Positions 54,093-62,370 of a stretch of DNA of 64,000 nucleotides are shown in pieces (position 1 is the first letter of the stretch; each line of letters begins with the position of its first letter). Made by a program: the position numbers and the translations under genes. The stretch comes from Candidatus Pantoea floridensis (lineage in GTDB: Bacteria; Pseudomonadota; Gammaproteobacteria; Enterobacterales; Enterobacteriaceae), in the NCBI RefSeq assembly GCF_900215435.1, contig NZ_OCMY01000001.1, positions 3,348,001 to 3,412,000 of the forward strand, read 5' to 3'. Below the pieces are notes generated by a model. It saw nothing but the letters and a program-made list of their open reading frames with translations. It was not told where the DNA came from and did no database searches.

Positions 54093-54524
54093 TCACTCTT
54101 GTTCTTTACGAGAGCGGAAGAAATCAATAGCAGCCTGTGTACTGTGCATTGGCCCCTGCGCCTTAGAACGGTCACGCATACGCTGAGCAAATTGTTTCTG
54201 AGCTTCAATAGTGCGGAGTTCTGAGTTATGTTCCTCCCGCATACGCTTGTCCATAGTTCTTGCTTCTGTACCCTCACGAATACGGCGCATATACTCCGCA
54301 CGCTGTGCTTCTGTTTCCAGTTTGGAATAGGGGACATCGGGGAGGGCGCTGGCTTTCTTCTTAGCTGCCAATTGGCGAAGAATTGCAGCCCCTGCTTCCT
54401 CAGCATTACAGCCTGTCTGAGCCATTAATTGCTGCATGATTTCCTGAATATTAACATCCGTGCTGTGTTCTGAAGGTGAAGGGGTGTTAGCTGATTGGCT
54501 GTTGTCAAATAGTGATGTAGACAT
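54093..54524 (-). CDS. 143-aa hypothetical coiled-coil protein
   Basis: A charged helical protein. A Ser-rich N-terminus is followed by EIMQQLMAQTGCNAEEAGAA and a long Arg/Glu-rich helix (RAEYMRRIREGTEARTMDKR). Ribosome site AAGGAAAAAGA. Such proteins occur as scaffolding or DNA-packaging accessories in phages, but nothing specific is recognised. Confidence 0.55.
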   Translation of the reverse strand: MSTSLFDNSQSANTPSPSEHSTDVNIQEIMQQLMAQTGCNAEEAGAAILRQLAAKKKASALPDVPYSKLETEAQRAEYMRRIREGTEARTMDKRMREEHNSELRTIEAQKQFAQRMRDRSKAQGPMHSTQAAIDFFRSRKEQE

Positions 54525-54542
54525 TCTTCTTTTTCCTTTTTA

Positions 54543-54698
54543 TTATTTATAATTACGGCGGTAAGCGCCATGTAAAATTGTTTGTGTCCATGAGAAAGTA
54601 TAACGGAATGAGTATTCCAGCTCTTGCAGCCAATAGGCATTATGTCGCGCTCTCTCTGCCTTAAACGCCTCTACAGCCTTTTTTGAATAGCGAGCCAT
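54543..54698 (-). CDS. 51-aa small basic protein
   Basis: MARYSKKAVEAFKAERARHN, then AYWLQELEYSFRYTFSWTQT and a tail LHGAYRRNYK. GGGGGA precedes the ATG by five bases, and the gene fills the gap between the HTH protein (stop at 54712) and the 143-aa protein. It is basic and aromatic-rich; no family recognised. Confidence 0.6.
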   Translation of the reverse strand: MARYSKKAVEAFKAERARHNAYWLQELEYSFRYTFSWTQTILHGAYRRNYK

Positions 54699-54711
54699 AC
54701 ATTCCCCCGGA

Positions 54712-54927
54712 TTATTTAAATAAACGCGCTAAGAGCGCTACAACGCTTGCTGTTGTGTATTCTTTACCAGTGACAGTAACATGACCTTTAGTATTTAGAG
54801 CATTAGCCAAGGCTGCACTCCCTAAGCCATAATCTAATAGGTCTTCTACCACTGGCTTAATCTTTTCATCATATTTACGGGTACGGTTAGCCCGAGCCTC
54901 AGCAAATGAAGTTCCTGTATGTCGCAT
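54712..54927 (-). CDS. Recombinase-like helix-turn-helix protein
   Basis: A 71-residue protein whose core (LLDYGLGSAALANALNTKGH, then TTASVVALLARL) follows the pattern of the 'Recombinase' DNA-binding domain of large serine recombinases, here as a free-standing domain without a catalytic part. It may bind DNA as a regulator. Confidence 0.6.
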   Translation of the reverse strand: MRHTGTSFAEARANRTRKYDEKIKPVVEDLLDYGLGSAALANALNTKGHVTVTGKEYTTASVVALLARLFK

Positions 54928-55008
54928 AGTATTTTTCTCGATGTTTTTATTATTTTTTAGAGGGGAGGAGAACAGGGCAGCCCTAGAAACTGCCCATATT
55001 CTTTTTTA

Positions 55009-58000
55009 TTATTTAAATTTATTAATGTCTTTAACTTCTTCTTCTGAGAAGCTCCATTTAGCAATAGATAGGAGAGCTTCACGCTGTTCAGGCTTTAGAG
55101 TAGCTTGGTTAATCCAGCCAATAACATCTCCGCGTGTAGCCCATCCAGAAGCACTCATGATGGCATCGAATAAGCGGCGGTCCCCACCTTCGATTTGCTT
55201 CATCATATTAGCCATCCAACGCTTATGAGCTGCTACATTGTTAGGGAAAGCGGACATCCCATATTGTGACATACGGATGAGGTAGTCTTGTTGCTCAGCT
55301 GTAAGCCCCTCAGCTACTAAACGCCGTGACACATCTCCGAAATATTGGTCAATGTCTGCGTTGTATTTGTCATGCTCCGCCTTAATGTCATCCATCACCG
55401 CAAAGCTACGTGCCTGAGCAAGGCTCTGGAAGCCTAAGAGCTTGGCAAATGCTTCTGGTGTTGTAACGTTGTCTCGGGTCATGGCTCCTGTTGCTGAATA
55501 TTCGCGCTGGTACTTGAGCATCAGCCAGGCTTTGTAGCCGTTAGAGAATCCAGAGGAGAGATTTCCTACATCCATCATCACTGTGTGCCATTTGTCTACG
55601 CTGGTATCAGATGACGGGTCTGTCACTAAACCAGAAGCATAGCCAAAGTCACGGATAAGATTGGTGATGCGTGGATTGCTCCCCATCATCAGAGAGCCTA
55701 CAGGGCTATTAGCAATAGCCTCCCCTGTACCGTCGCTAAAGATGTGCTTCACCATGTCAACCACCCCTTGAGGATCATAAGGGTTTACACCGCCACCCCA
55801 ATCAACTTGAGATTTCTGGCCCCATACAGCCTCAATCATTCCATTGGTTAGGACGTTAGATAAGCCACCTACAATCAATTCGCGTTGTGTTTCATCTTCT
55901 GGCAAGTGTTCAGAAAGCATTTGTGCAAGCCAATCTGGGGCCCCAAACATGCCTACAGCAAACGTTGCCATGCCTACTCGTGCTTTAGCAGGGATAGCCC
56001 GATTGAACAACACGCCAATCATTTTCAAAGGAACTTGTCCATACTGCCCAATAACAGACAGCTCATTATGGTTAAGCGCAACCTGCCCAGAGCGGGAGAA
56101 GTTACCAGTGAATTGACGGGCATCAGAGGCTACTTGTTTCAGCAGGTCAGCGGGGAGGGTTGTCCCTTTACCGGCCTTAACACTTGCCTTCAATGCTGCG
56201 TCATAGTGAGCGAAGTAGGAAGAAGCCTGTACGAAATACTCACCGGCGCTAAAGCCAATCTTACGAGGAGCAGAAAGTGTGGTTTTCGTTCCCTTTGTAA
56301 TAGCATTAGCGGCCCGGCTGGCATACCCTACAGATAAATCCGTATTCGTCCTCAACATCCCAGCAATCATTTCATGCCGGTTAATCCCCTTCGTAATCCC
56401 CGATTTCTCCATGGCATCCTTCATGGCCTTGAATTCTGCCTTACTCCTGCCAAACATTCGGTAGTAAGCATCAGGGGCGTTAGGGTTAAACTTGTCAATC
56501 ATCAAGAGCGTTGCATCATCGAACAGATGAGCAATGTATGTTGGATGGCGTCCTAGTGACATAGACGCTTGGGCAAACTGAACAGCTAATTGTCGTAAGG
56601 GATTGAGGGCAATCATTGTGTAGAATGAAAGGGAGCGAAGGAAGCCAGTAGGAGAGAATGTTTCCCCGGCCCTTACTGCTCTTTCCCCTAATGCCAGCGC
56701 CTTACTGTCGAACTTAACAGCCGCCCCGCCTAACCAATCAGCAGATTGTGAGAAGATTTTCTTTGTAACATCGTCAATAGCGTTGACATAACCATTCTCC
56801 ATTGCCCTGATATGCTCGTACATAGCACGGGCTGCTGCTCTCTGTTTACCGCTTCCTGTAATCTCAGAGATATTAGAAGGATAGTCAGGGCGACCATTTC
56901 GTTTAGGCATCACATCGCTGTAAGTGGAAAGCAGGCGCTGCTTGCTCGTCTCAATCCAGTCACGATAGGCCACACGAGAAGAGACACTCTCAATGCTGCT
57001 GTTCATTGCCTGAATAGGAGATTGGATATGAGCGCCATCAAGCTCTGTGTTAGAGCCAATAGCATCCTCAAGGCGCTTACCACGTACACGTTGAGCTGAT
57101 AAGCCACCTGCGCTCATTGCCTGAGTGTTCGCCTTGTCGTAGTCTCCCCCTTTTAAATCTCCCCTTACACGATATTCAGAGGGGCGTGTTCGTTGATAAC
57201 GCTCTATGGCTTTAGCAGCAGATAAGCTGTCAGGGGCTGTTGCAAATGCCTGCCAGATGTCTTGCCCATGCTCATCCCTTACAGGAACACCATCAGCATC
57301 TACGAGCTTACGCTCAATGAAATGGGGATTAGCATAGCGAACTGAGTAATAGCCTTTACGGTAGGACATGACTGTATCGTCATCAGACAGAGCACGGAGG
57401 TATGTCCCACGAGCGTCATTATCATTGAGCACATGGAGGATGTTACGACCATCAATCTCAATTGGATGAGCAAGCTCTGCCACTCCTGCATTACGAGAAC
57501 TTAAAGCTGCACGCTCCTCTGGTGTGAGGATGCGCACTATGTCCTTTGCTGCGTCATATACAGAAGTGTTATTGCGTACACTATTGAGAGAGACAGGGCG
57601 TGCTACAACATCTAAGCCAGCATCCTTATACACCATACGACCAAAGCCGAGGGTCTTGTAGCTTCTCACCATATCTGCGTTAGTAAGGTGCCAGAGGGTG
57701 TCTTGTGTCTTCTTGAATTGTTCGAAGGTGCGAATTTCGGCATCATTAAAACCACGACCGGCTAAGTCGGAATAGTTGTAGCTAATCCCCTTAACGTTGG
57801 CTTCTTTGATGGCGTCAATGATAGCATTCTTGCGCTCCATAGCCATTGGCTGTAGGGAGTCAGTGAAGCCTTTGGCTACCTCTACAAGCTTCTCGCTTAA
57901 CACATCCTTTTTCAAATCAGAGAGCACAGCGCCCTTCATGTATTCGGGGTGGAACATGGCCTCTGGCGCTACGAAGGTAGAAGTAAGAGAGCCGCGCCCT

Positions 58001-59787
58001 GATGTGCCATAGCCTACGTCCGAATAGTTAAGCAGATTACGCTTCACATCAAACAGCTGAAATTGGCTGTCGTCTAAATCTCCGGCGCTGTATTTGTAGT
58101 TTTGCTTAATCTGCAACAGGTAGTCACCACCTAAATCCCCCTCAGCGTTCTTAACCTGAGAATAGGGAACCGGGTGATATGTGTCCCCATCACGTACAAG
58201 GATGTTGATGTCCTTCTCATCAATGCCGTATTTACGTAAAGCAAATTGAGCCTGCTCTGCTGCATCCTTAACACTTGTCCAGCCATTGTCAGAGGGCCCA
58301 TACACTGCTGCAATGTCTAAGCCTGTGCCATCGTCTGCTGCACCAACCGTTGTCATTTCCTTGCGGGTGACTAAGCCTGTTGCATTCTGGAAATCGTGGG
58401 TGACATTAGCATCAAGGCGGCGCTTCTCAACAGTGGAGAGGTTTGGATAAGCAGCTGAGCGCACTAAATCCAGCGTGTCATTGTCTGGCATGTACTGGAA
58501 GTCGTCATAGCGTGAAGGGTCATACACTTTACTCTGTACTGTTCCATCAGCCACTTTAGGCTGTGCAGCCATGTAACCTGCAAAAGCATTGTCTTTCCCT
58601 GTACCTGTCATCGCTAAAGCGAATTCATCTGTTTCATCCTGAGCAATACCAGCCACAACACGGCGTGCTTTATCTGGGTTTGCATCCTTAAGAATATCCA
58701 TAGGGGCGGAGGGCTGTTGTTGTGCCATAAGCTGGCGTTGCTGAATAGATCTCTCCGCGTCTGTAAGGCCCTCTGAGGCACGCGCGGCGCTAGCTGCTGC
58801 ATCTGCTTCTCTTACAGTTTTTCCCACGCCCAATGCTCTCCCAAGCGCTCGGAATGGCAGAGCTAAGCCCGACATATCCAGTAGGCCGCCTAAGTTATCA
58901 ATCACTTCATCTGTAACTGTGTAAGCACCTGACTGTGTAACAGCTTGCAGAGCGTGGAGGTTGGCGTTGTCTTTCTCTGAGGGGAGGAGAATAGTGCGGC
59001 CTTCACTGTTAATCGTTGTAGCAATTCCATCCATCACAGCCATACGCTGGTCAAGGGGGAGCGTATTGAATTTATCAGCAAGTGCTGCCTTAGAGGAGCC
59101 TTGCAGGAAGAAGGAGGCAATCACGCCTTTAGTATCATTACTAAGGCTAGAGTAGAGCTGGCTAGATTTAATTGAGGACACGCCCGGAATGATATTCTCA
59201 GCCATTCCTGTTGCTGTGGCTGTTAGCCCATTCTCTTCCTGTGCCATTGCTGTAGCGTTATAAATGGCCTGCTGCTGTCGTTTAAACTGAATAGCCTTAT
59301 CCATGCCAGCAGCAAACAAATCGCGGCTTACAGTGGCTTCTGCGGTCTCGTTAGAATTGGTTTCACCGGCTTCCTGTGTACCCAGCATTCCCTGAGCTGT
59401 TAATAGGTTGCTCTGAGCAATACGGCCTTCCTGATGGTTCTGGAGAATAGCCTGCTTGGTCATGTCCGGTACTTGTGGGTCAGCAAGAGATTCATACATA
59501 GCCTGCTGGAAAGCTGAGGCTTCCTGTGTTTTACGCGCATCTAATATCTGATTCTGTGTGGGGCTGTAGCCCATCTGAGAATGTTCAGAGGAGATAGCAT
59601 CGTAGGTTGGAACTACCTGATTTGGGTCAGTTGGTGCATTCAGAAGGGCGGTAGTGGCTGCGCTGTTCCTCACTGATGGACTCGACACGACAGCCTGAGC
59701 TGGTGCCGGTGTGCCTGTGGTGGTGTCTGAGAAATCGTTGAGAGAAGCAGGTGTGTTATCTAAGAAGTCGTCTAAGGTATATGCCAT
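55009..59787 (-). CDS. Giant internal virion (DNA ejection) protein-like, 1592 aa
   Basis: The largest gene in the window. The N-terminal ~120 residues are Thr/Pro/Ala/Gln-rich and look flexible, the middle is mixed, and the C-terminal third has two strongly hydrophobic stretches near residues ~1045-1065 and ~1280. Length, layout and position fit the largest ejection protein of podoviruses (T7 gp16-type), which spans the periplasm during DNA entry. I see no lysozyme signature. A leader AATAATAATAAGGAAAA precedes the ATG. It is intact and free of frameshifts, arguing against decay. Confidence 0.65.
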   Translation of the reverse strand: MAYTLDDFLDNTPASLNDFSDTTTGTPAPAQAVVSSPSVRNSAATTALLNAPTDPNQVVPTYDAISSEHSQMGYSPTQNQILDARKTQEASAFQQAMYESLADPQVPDMTKQAILQNHQEGRIAQSNLLTAQGMLGTQEAGETNSNETAEATVSRDLFAAGMDKAIQFKRQQQAIYNATAMAQEENGLTATATGMAENIIPGVSSIKSSQLYSSLSNDTKGVIASFFLQGSSKAALADKFNTLPLDQRMAVMDGIATTINSEGRTILLPSEKDNANLHALQAVTQSGAYTVTDEVIDNLGGLLDMSGLALPFRALGRALGVGKTVREADAAASAARASEGLTDAERSIQQRQLMAQQQPSAPMDILKDANPDKARRVVAGIAQDETDEFALAMTGTGKDNAFAGYMAAQPKVADGTVQSKVYDPSRYDDFQYMPDNDTLDLVRSAAYPNLSTVEKRRLDANVTHDFQNATGLVTRKEMTTVGAADDGTGLDIAAVYGPSDNGWTSVKDAAEQAQFALRKYGIDEKDINILVRDGDTYHPVPYSQVKNAEGDLGGDYLLQIKQNYKYSAGDLDDSQFQLFDVKRNLLNYSDVGYGTSGRGSLTSTFVAPEAMFHPEYMKGAVLSDLKKDVLSEKLVEVAKGFTDSLQPMAMERKNAIIDAIKEANVKGISYNYSDLAGRGFNDAEIRTFEQFKKTQDTLWHLTNADMVRSYKTLGFGRMVYKDAGLDVVARPVSLNSVRNNTSVYDAAKDIVRILTPEERAALSSRNAGVAELAHPIEIDGRNILHVLNDNDARGTYLRALSDDDTVMSYRKGYYSVRYANPHFIERKLVDADGVPVRDEHGQDIWQAFATAPDSLSAAKAIERYQRTRPSEYRVRGDLKGGDYDKANTQAMSAGGLSAQRVRGKRLEDAIGSNTELDGAHIQSPIQAMNSSIESVSSRVAYRDWIETSKQRLLSTYSDVMPKRNGRPDYPSNISEITGSGKQRAAARAMYEHIRAMENGYVNAIDDVTKKIFSQSADWLGGAAVKFDSKALALGERAVRAGETFSPTGFLRSLSFYTMIALNPLRQLAVQFAQASMSLGRHPTYIAHLFDDATLLMIDKFNPNAPDAYYRMFGRSKAEFKAMKDAMEKSGITKGINRHEMIAGMLRTNTDLSVGYASRAANAITKGTKTTLSAPRKIGFSAGEYFVQASSYFAHYDAALKASVKAGKGTTLPADLLKQVASDARQFTGNFSRSGQVALNHNELSVIGQYGQVPLKMIGVLFNRAIPAKARVGMATFAVGMFGAPDWLAQMLSEHLPEDETQRELIVGGLSNVLTNGMIEAVWGQKSQVDWGGGVNPYDPQGVVDMVKHIFSDGTGEAIANSPVGSLMMGSNPRITNLIRDFGYASGLVTDPSSDTSVDKWHTVMMDVGNLSSGFSNGYKAWLMLKYQREYSATGAMTRDNVTTPEAFAKLLGFQSLAQARSFAVMDDIKAEHDKYNADIDQYFGDVSRRLVAEGLTAEQQDYLIRMSQYGMSAFPNNVAAHKRWMANMMKQIEGGDRRLFDAIMSASGWATRGDVIGWINQATLKPEQREALLSIAKWSFSEEEVKDINKFK

Positions 59788-59817
59788 GTTATTCTGTTTT
59801 CCTTATTATTATTTTTA

Positions 59818-59973
59818 TTAAGCGCTGTGCATCGCTAGCTTTAATAGTCCCAGCACAAAGAAGAACATAAGCCAGTGCCACACTTGAGGCTCCCCAAAAT
59901 CCTTAGTGTGTTGCTCTAATGCCCCTTTAAGGGTTTTAAGCTTGCTGTGAAGGCGAGTTAATATGTTCTTCAA
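59818..59973 (-). CDS. 51-aa small membrane protein (TTG start)
   Basis: MKNILTRLHSKLKTLKGALE, then QHTKDFGEPQVWHWLMFFFV and LGLLKLAMHSA. A basic amphipathic N-terminus precedes one C-terminal membrane helix. The TTG start has GGAG seven bases upstream, inside the preceding RHH gene, which it overlaps by 38 bp in another frame. The stop is 31 bp before the giant gene. This resembles phage lysis/holin-type small membrane proteins in form only. Confidence 0.5.
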   Translation of the reverse strand: MKNILTRLHSKLKTLKGALEQHTKDFGEPQVWHWLMFFFVLGLLKLAMHSA

Positions 59974-60127
59974 TGATAAGCTCCAGCTCGTAATCAAGTC
60001 TCATGTCTTTAATCAGACGGGCAAGCCAAGCCTGACGGCTTTTCTTTCCTCTCACTTTGTCTAACCAAGCAATTGTCTCAGGGGTAAAATGTGTAGCCAC
60101 AACAGCGGAGGGTTTCTTATTGTTCAT
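59936..60127 (-). CDS. Ribbon-helix-helix-like protein 2
   Basis: A 63-residue protein, MNNKKPSAVVATHFTPETIA at the N-terminus, with the strand-helix-helix rhythm of Arc/CopG regulators. The ATG at 60127 overlaps the end of the preceding RHH gene by 11 bp; a longer in-frame start at 60163 exists but lies deeper in that gene. Likely a dimeric DNA-binding regulator or copy-control protein. Confidence 0.55.
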   Translation of the reverse strand: MNNKKPSAVVATHFTPETIAWLDKVRGKKSRQAWLARLIKDMRLDYELELIIEEHINSPSQQA

Positions 60128-60314
60128 TTGCTTTGTTCCCCGCTGGTTTAATATGACCGCCATCTACCAGATTTAAATAATGGGAGACTATCCGAACCAT
60201 ATAAGCGTTTCGGCTGATGTCCCCTTTAATTGCATCCACACGTCTAGCCAGCTCAACAGGGAGCAGGCAACCTTGTGGCTTCTTCAAATATTCTTTACCA
60301 TTTTTATTTACCAT
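60117..60314 (-). CDS. Ribbon-helix-helix-like protein 1
   Basis: A 65-residue protein with CLLPVELARRVDAIKGDISR then NAYMVRIVSHYL, the pattern of CopG/Arc-type dimers. Its start overlaps the end of the 324-aa gene by seven bases, so translation is coupled. A role in replication or operon control is inferred. Confidence 0.55.
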   Translation of the reverse strand: MVNKNGKEYLKKPQGCLLPVELARRVDAIKGDISRNAYMVRIVSHYLNLVDGGHIKPAGNKANEQ

Positions 60315-61282
60315 GGCTCTCCCGCCTCATTTGTGTAAGTGCCTACCTGTACGGGAATATTCCACCAATCAGGTTCAGCATCAGAATGTTTTTCTTTCTT
60401 GTTAACTACTGAATCAATCCACGCATCATCGGCATCTTGGAATACTTCCTCTTGCTCGTAAGGAGAGAATGGGAATTCGTTATCTATTGCCTCTAGCACT
60501 TCGCATTCAGCAGGAAGTTTGATTGCTTCAATGCGTTCCAGCATACGGCCCGATTGCTCCTTCACTTGATTAACATAAGCCTGTGCTTCAACATCTTTAT
60601 GAGCTAAAGCTAATCCGCGTAATACTTCCTTATCGCCTTCTGTGAATTCCACAGGACACATCACAGCGTTAGAGAGGCCATCAGAGATCTTGTAAGCCCC
60701 GCTGTCAGCTTCAAAGCAAAAAGCCATACCAGAATCAAATTTAATTATATCTGCGTTCTCTGGCTGTTGTAGGCGGTTAATTACGCTCTCGGCTGCTTTG
60801 TTAACAATCTGCGCATAGCGTTCCTCAACAGTCTGCCCAACATAAAACGCTCTACGCTTGTTCAGGTTTTCCATAGTACGCTTTGTGGTAATCTCATCGC
60901 TTTTAAGGATAAACATTAACTGAGCTACAGGAATACGCGTAGAGGTTGTGGTCGCATTAGCCGCTGAATAGAGCAGGTCACCCATCTTGGCGCCTAATGA
61001 ACACTCATTTGTATCTTCGTTATATGCCGCATTAGCAAAAATTGACGCGTAAGGATTGTGGATAGCTTTGCTGGGGCGACCACGTTTGGTCTTTGGTGCT
61101 TCCTGATTAAACGAATTAGGTAGTATTACCCCTTCATTGCCCATATCTCCATATAGTGCCAAGTCAACTGCTGAAGAAACATCATACGCATCAGGAAGGC
61201 AGGGCAGGGAATGATTAACAATTTCTCCCGTCTCTGTATCAACAGCGTTCATCTGTCCATCAATCATCATCATCTTAATCAT
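60308..61282 (-). CDS. 324-aa hypothetical protein with AT-hook-like motif
   Basis: A soluble protein with an AT-hook-like KTKRGRPSKA near residue 65, a helical middle (RIPVAQLMFILKSDEITTKR) and an acidic C-terminus. No catalytic motif is visible. Copies of the TTAACGAATTAGGTA motif lie 22-66 bp upstream of its start and once inside the gene, so it or a neighbour may bind them. It could be a replication initiator or accessory. Ribosome site AAGG six bases before the ATG. Confidence 0.55.
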   Translation of the reverse strand: MIKMMMIDGQMNAVDTETGEIVNHSLPCLPDAYDVSSAVDLALYGDMGNEGVILPNSFNQEAPKTKRGRPSKAIHNPYASIFANAAYNEDTNECSLGAKMGDLLYSAANATTTSTRIPVAQLMFILKSDEITTKRTMENLNKRRAFYVGQTVEERYAQIVNKAAESVINRLQQPENADIIKFDSGMAFCFEADSGAYKISDGLSNAVMCPVEFTEGDKEVLRGLALAHKDVEAQAYVNQVKEQSGRMLERIEAIKLPAECEVLEAIDNEFPFSPYEQEEVFQDADDAWIDSVVNKKEKHSDAEPDWWNIPVQVGTYTNEAGEPW

Positions 61283-61348
61283 ATGAAACCTTATTATTAT
61301 TTTGAATTAACGAATTAGGTATTGTAAGGATTAAACGAATTGGTGTAG
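61105..61348. repeat. Right cluster of TTAACGAATTAGGTA repeats
   Basis: Three forward copies: near 61105-61122 (inside the 324-aa gene, AAACGAATTAGGTAG), 61304-61324 (AATTAACGAATTAGGTATTG) and 61329-61348 (ATTAAACGAATTGGTGTAG). The last two lie in the promoter or leader of the 324-aa gene. Confidence 0.65.
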
Positions 61349-61405
61349 TTAAGGCCAAAAAGTGAAAGTGTACGCAGCAATAAGATAGAGCAAGAATACA
61401 TCCAT
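61349..61405 (-). CDS. Possible 18-aa hydrophobic peptide
   Basis: MDVFLLYLIAAYTFTFWP. Its ATG overlaps the stop of the winged-helix gene (TAATG), with GGAGGT six bases upstream. The coupling and ribosome site are good, but the peptide is very short and could be chance. It may act as a leader peptide for the 324-aa gene. Confidence 0.35.
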   Translation of the reverse strand: MDVFLLYLIAAYTFTFWP

Positions 61406-61740
61406 TAAACCACCTCCAGAGCTGGGGTGTTTACAATGTAAAAACTTCTGCTCCCATCTTCGTACTTATTCACTATTCCCATCTGCATAAACTTTTGAAT
61501 GATGAATTGAGAATTGTTAAATAGGTCTGTGCCCAGCCCTAACATTTCGTCTATGCGTTGATAACTCAGGTACACTCTGCCAAACCTATTCTGAAGATTA
61601 GCAATATGAGAAAACACTAATTTCATATCTCCGCTAAAGCGGCATACTTCTGTGCTATGTGTGAAGTGTCTTACTGCGTGAAAGTGGTATGGATTTATTC
61701 TTGATTCGAATGCGGATGCATTCTTAGATGCGTTAGCCAT
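61405..61740 (-). CDS. Winged-helix-like protein, possible replication initiator/regulator
   Basis: A 111-residue protein. Residues ~40-100 (GRVYLSYQRIDEMLGLGTDL, then NSQFIIQKFMQMGIVNKYED) read like a winged helix with a beta wing. I choose the ATG at 61740 (AGGAA upstream); an in-frame ATG at 61860 lacks a ribosome site. It is the first gene of the minus operon, fitting a regulator or initiator. Confidence 0.5.
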   Translation of the reverse strand: MANASKNASAFESRINPYHFHAVRHFTHSTEVCRFSGDMKLVFSHIANLQNRFGRVYLSYQRIDEMLGLGTDLFNNSQFIIQKFMQMGIVNKYEDGSRSFYIVNTPALEVV

Positions 61741-62065
61741 AGTTTCAAGTTCCTGTGAAGGATTAAGTAACCTGTACGCCAGATGAGGTGTATCAGGAAA
61801 GGCCCTTAATATTGCCTGTTGTAGGAGTGAGCATCCATGCTCTAACAGAACAACGTACATTACGTAATGGAAGGGGCCATTACGCAGTAATTAGAAAGAG
61901 CTGAGGATAAAGGAGTTACCCAGCTCTTGAGGGGCATATTCGACTATGCGAGTAGTCTTGTTTTCTTGTCGAAGGAAACTCAGCAGATTGTTGAGCTTCA
62001 TCCCATATGCCAGAGGAGGAAGAAAGGGAAGTAATGCGTTCTACTTTTTCATTACCCTATAATTA

Positions 62066-62190
62066 TTATTGAGGGGTCTAACTTTAGTTATGTGACAAAA
62101 TTAATTAGTCTGTATGAACTGCCCATGAATTTTTTATGTTCCTACTAACATTGAGGGGTTTTTCAGACTTTTGTGACAAATTATTTTTAG
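62066..62190. repeat. Two ATTGAGGGGT...TGTGACAAA direct repeats
   Basis: Copy 1 at 62066-62108 and copy 2 at 62148-62190. Both share ATTGAGGGGT, then about 14-17 bases later TGTGACAAA, then an AT-rich tail ending TTAG. They are 82-83 bp apart. Likely protein-binding sites. Confidence 0.6.
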
Positions 62191-62338
62191 GCCAGAAGTC
62201 TTATGCTTGAAAAATAAGGAAATTTATTTTTCACTTTTTTCTACTTTCCTCAATTTCTCTGTCACGTTTTTACATGAAATGTTTATGGGGCATGGTTCCG
62301 ATTTCCTAACGCGTCAACGAAGTGATGGCTGTCGCGAT

Positions 62339-62370
62339 GTGTCCCCTTTCACGCTCTGCTGAAGGGGCAC
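62339..62370. other. GC-rich inverted repeat
   Basis: GTGTCCCCTTTC / GAAGGGGCAC with a 10-nt loop and one bulge or mismatch pair. There is no U-tract. It may be a structured RNA element or a binding site. Confidence 0.4.

Noticed and set aside
54425..54640. 71-codon minus-strand frame overlapping the 51-aa gene
   Set aside because: No ribosome site; the overlapping 51-aa frame fits the gene gap better.
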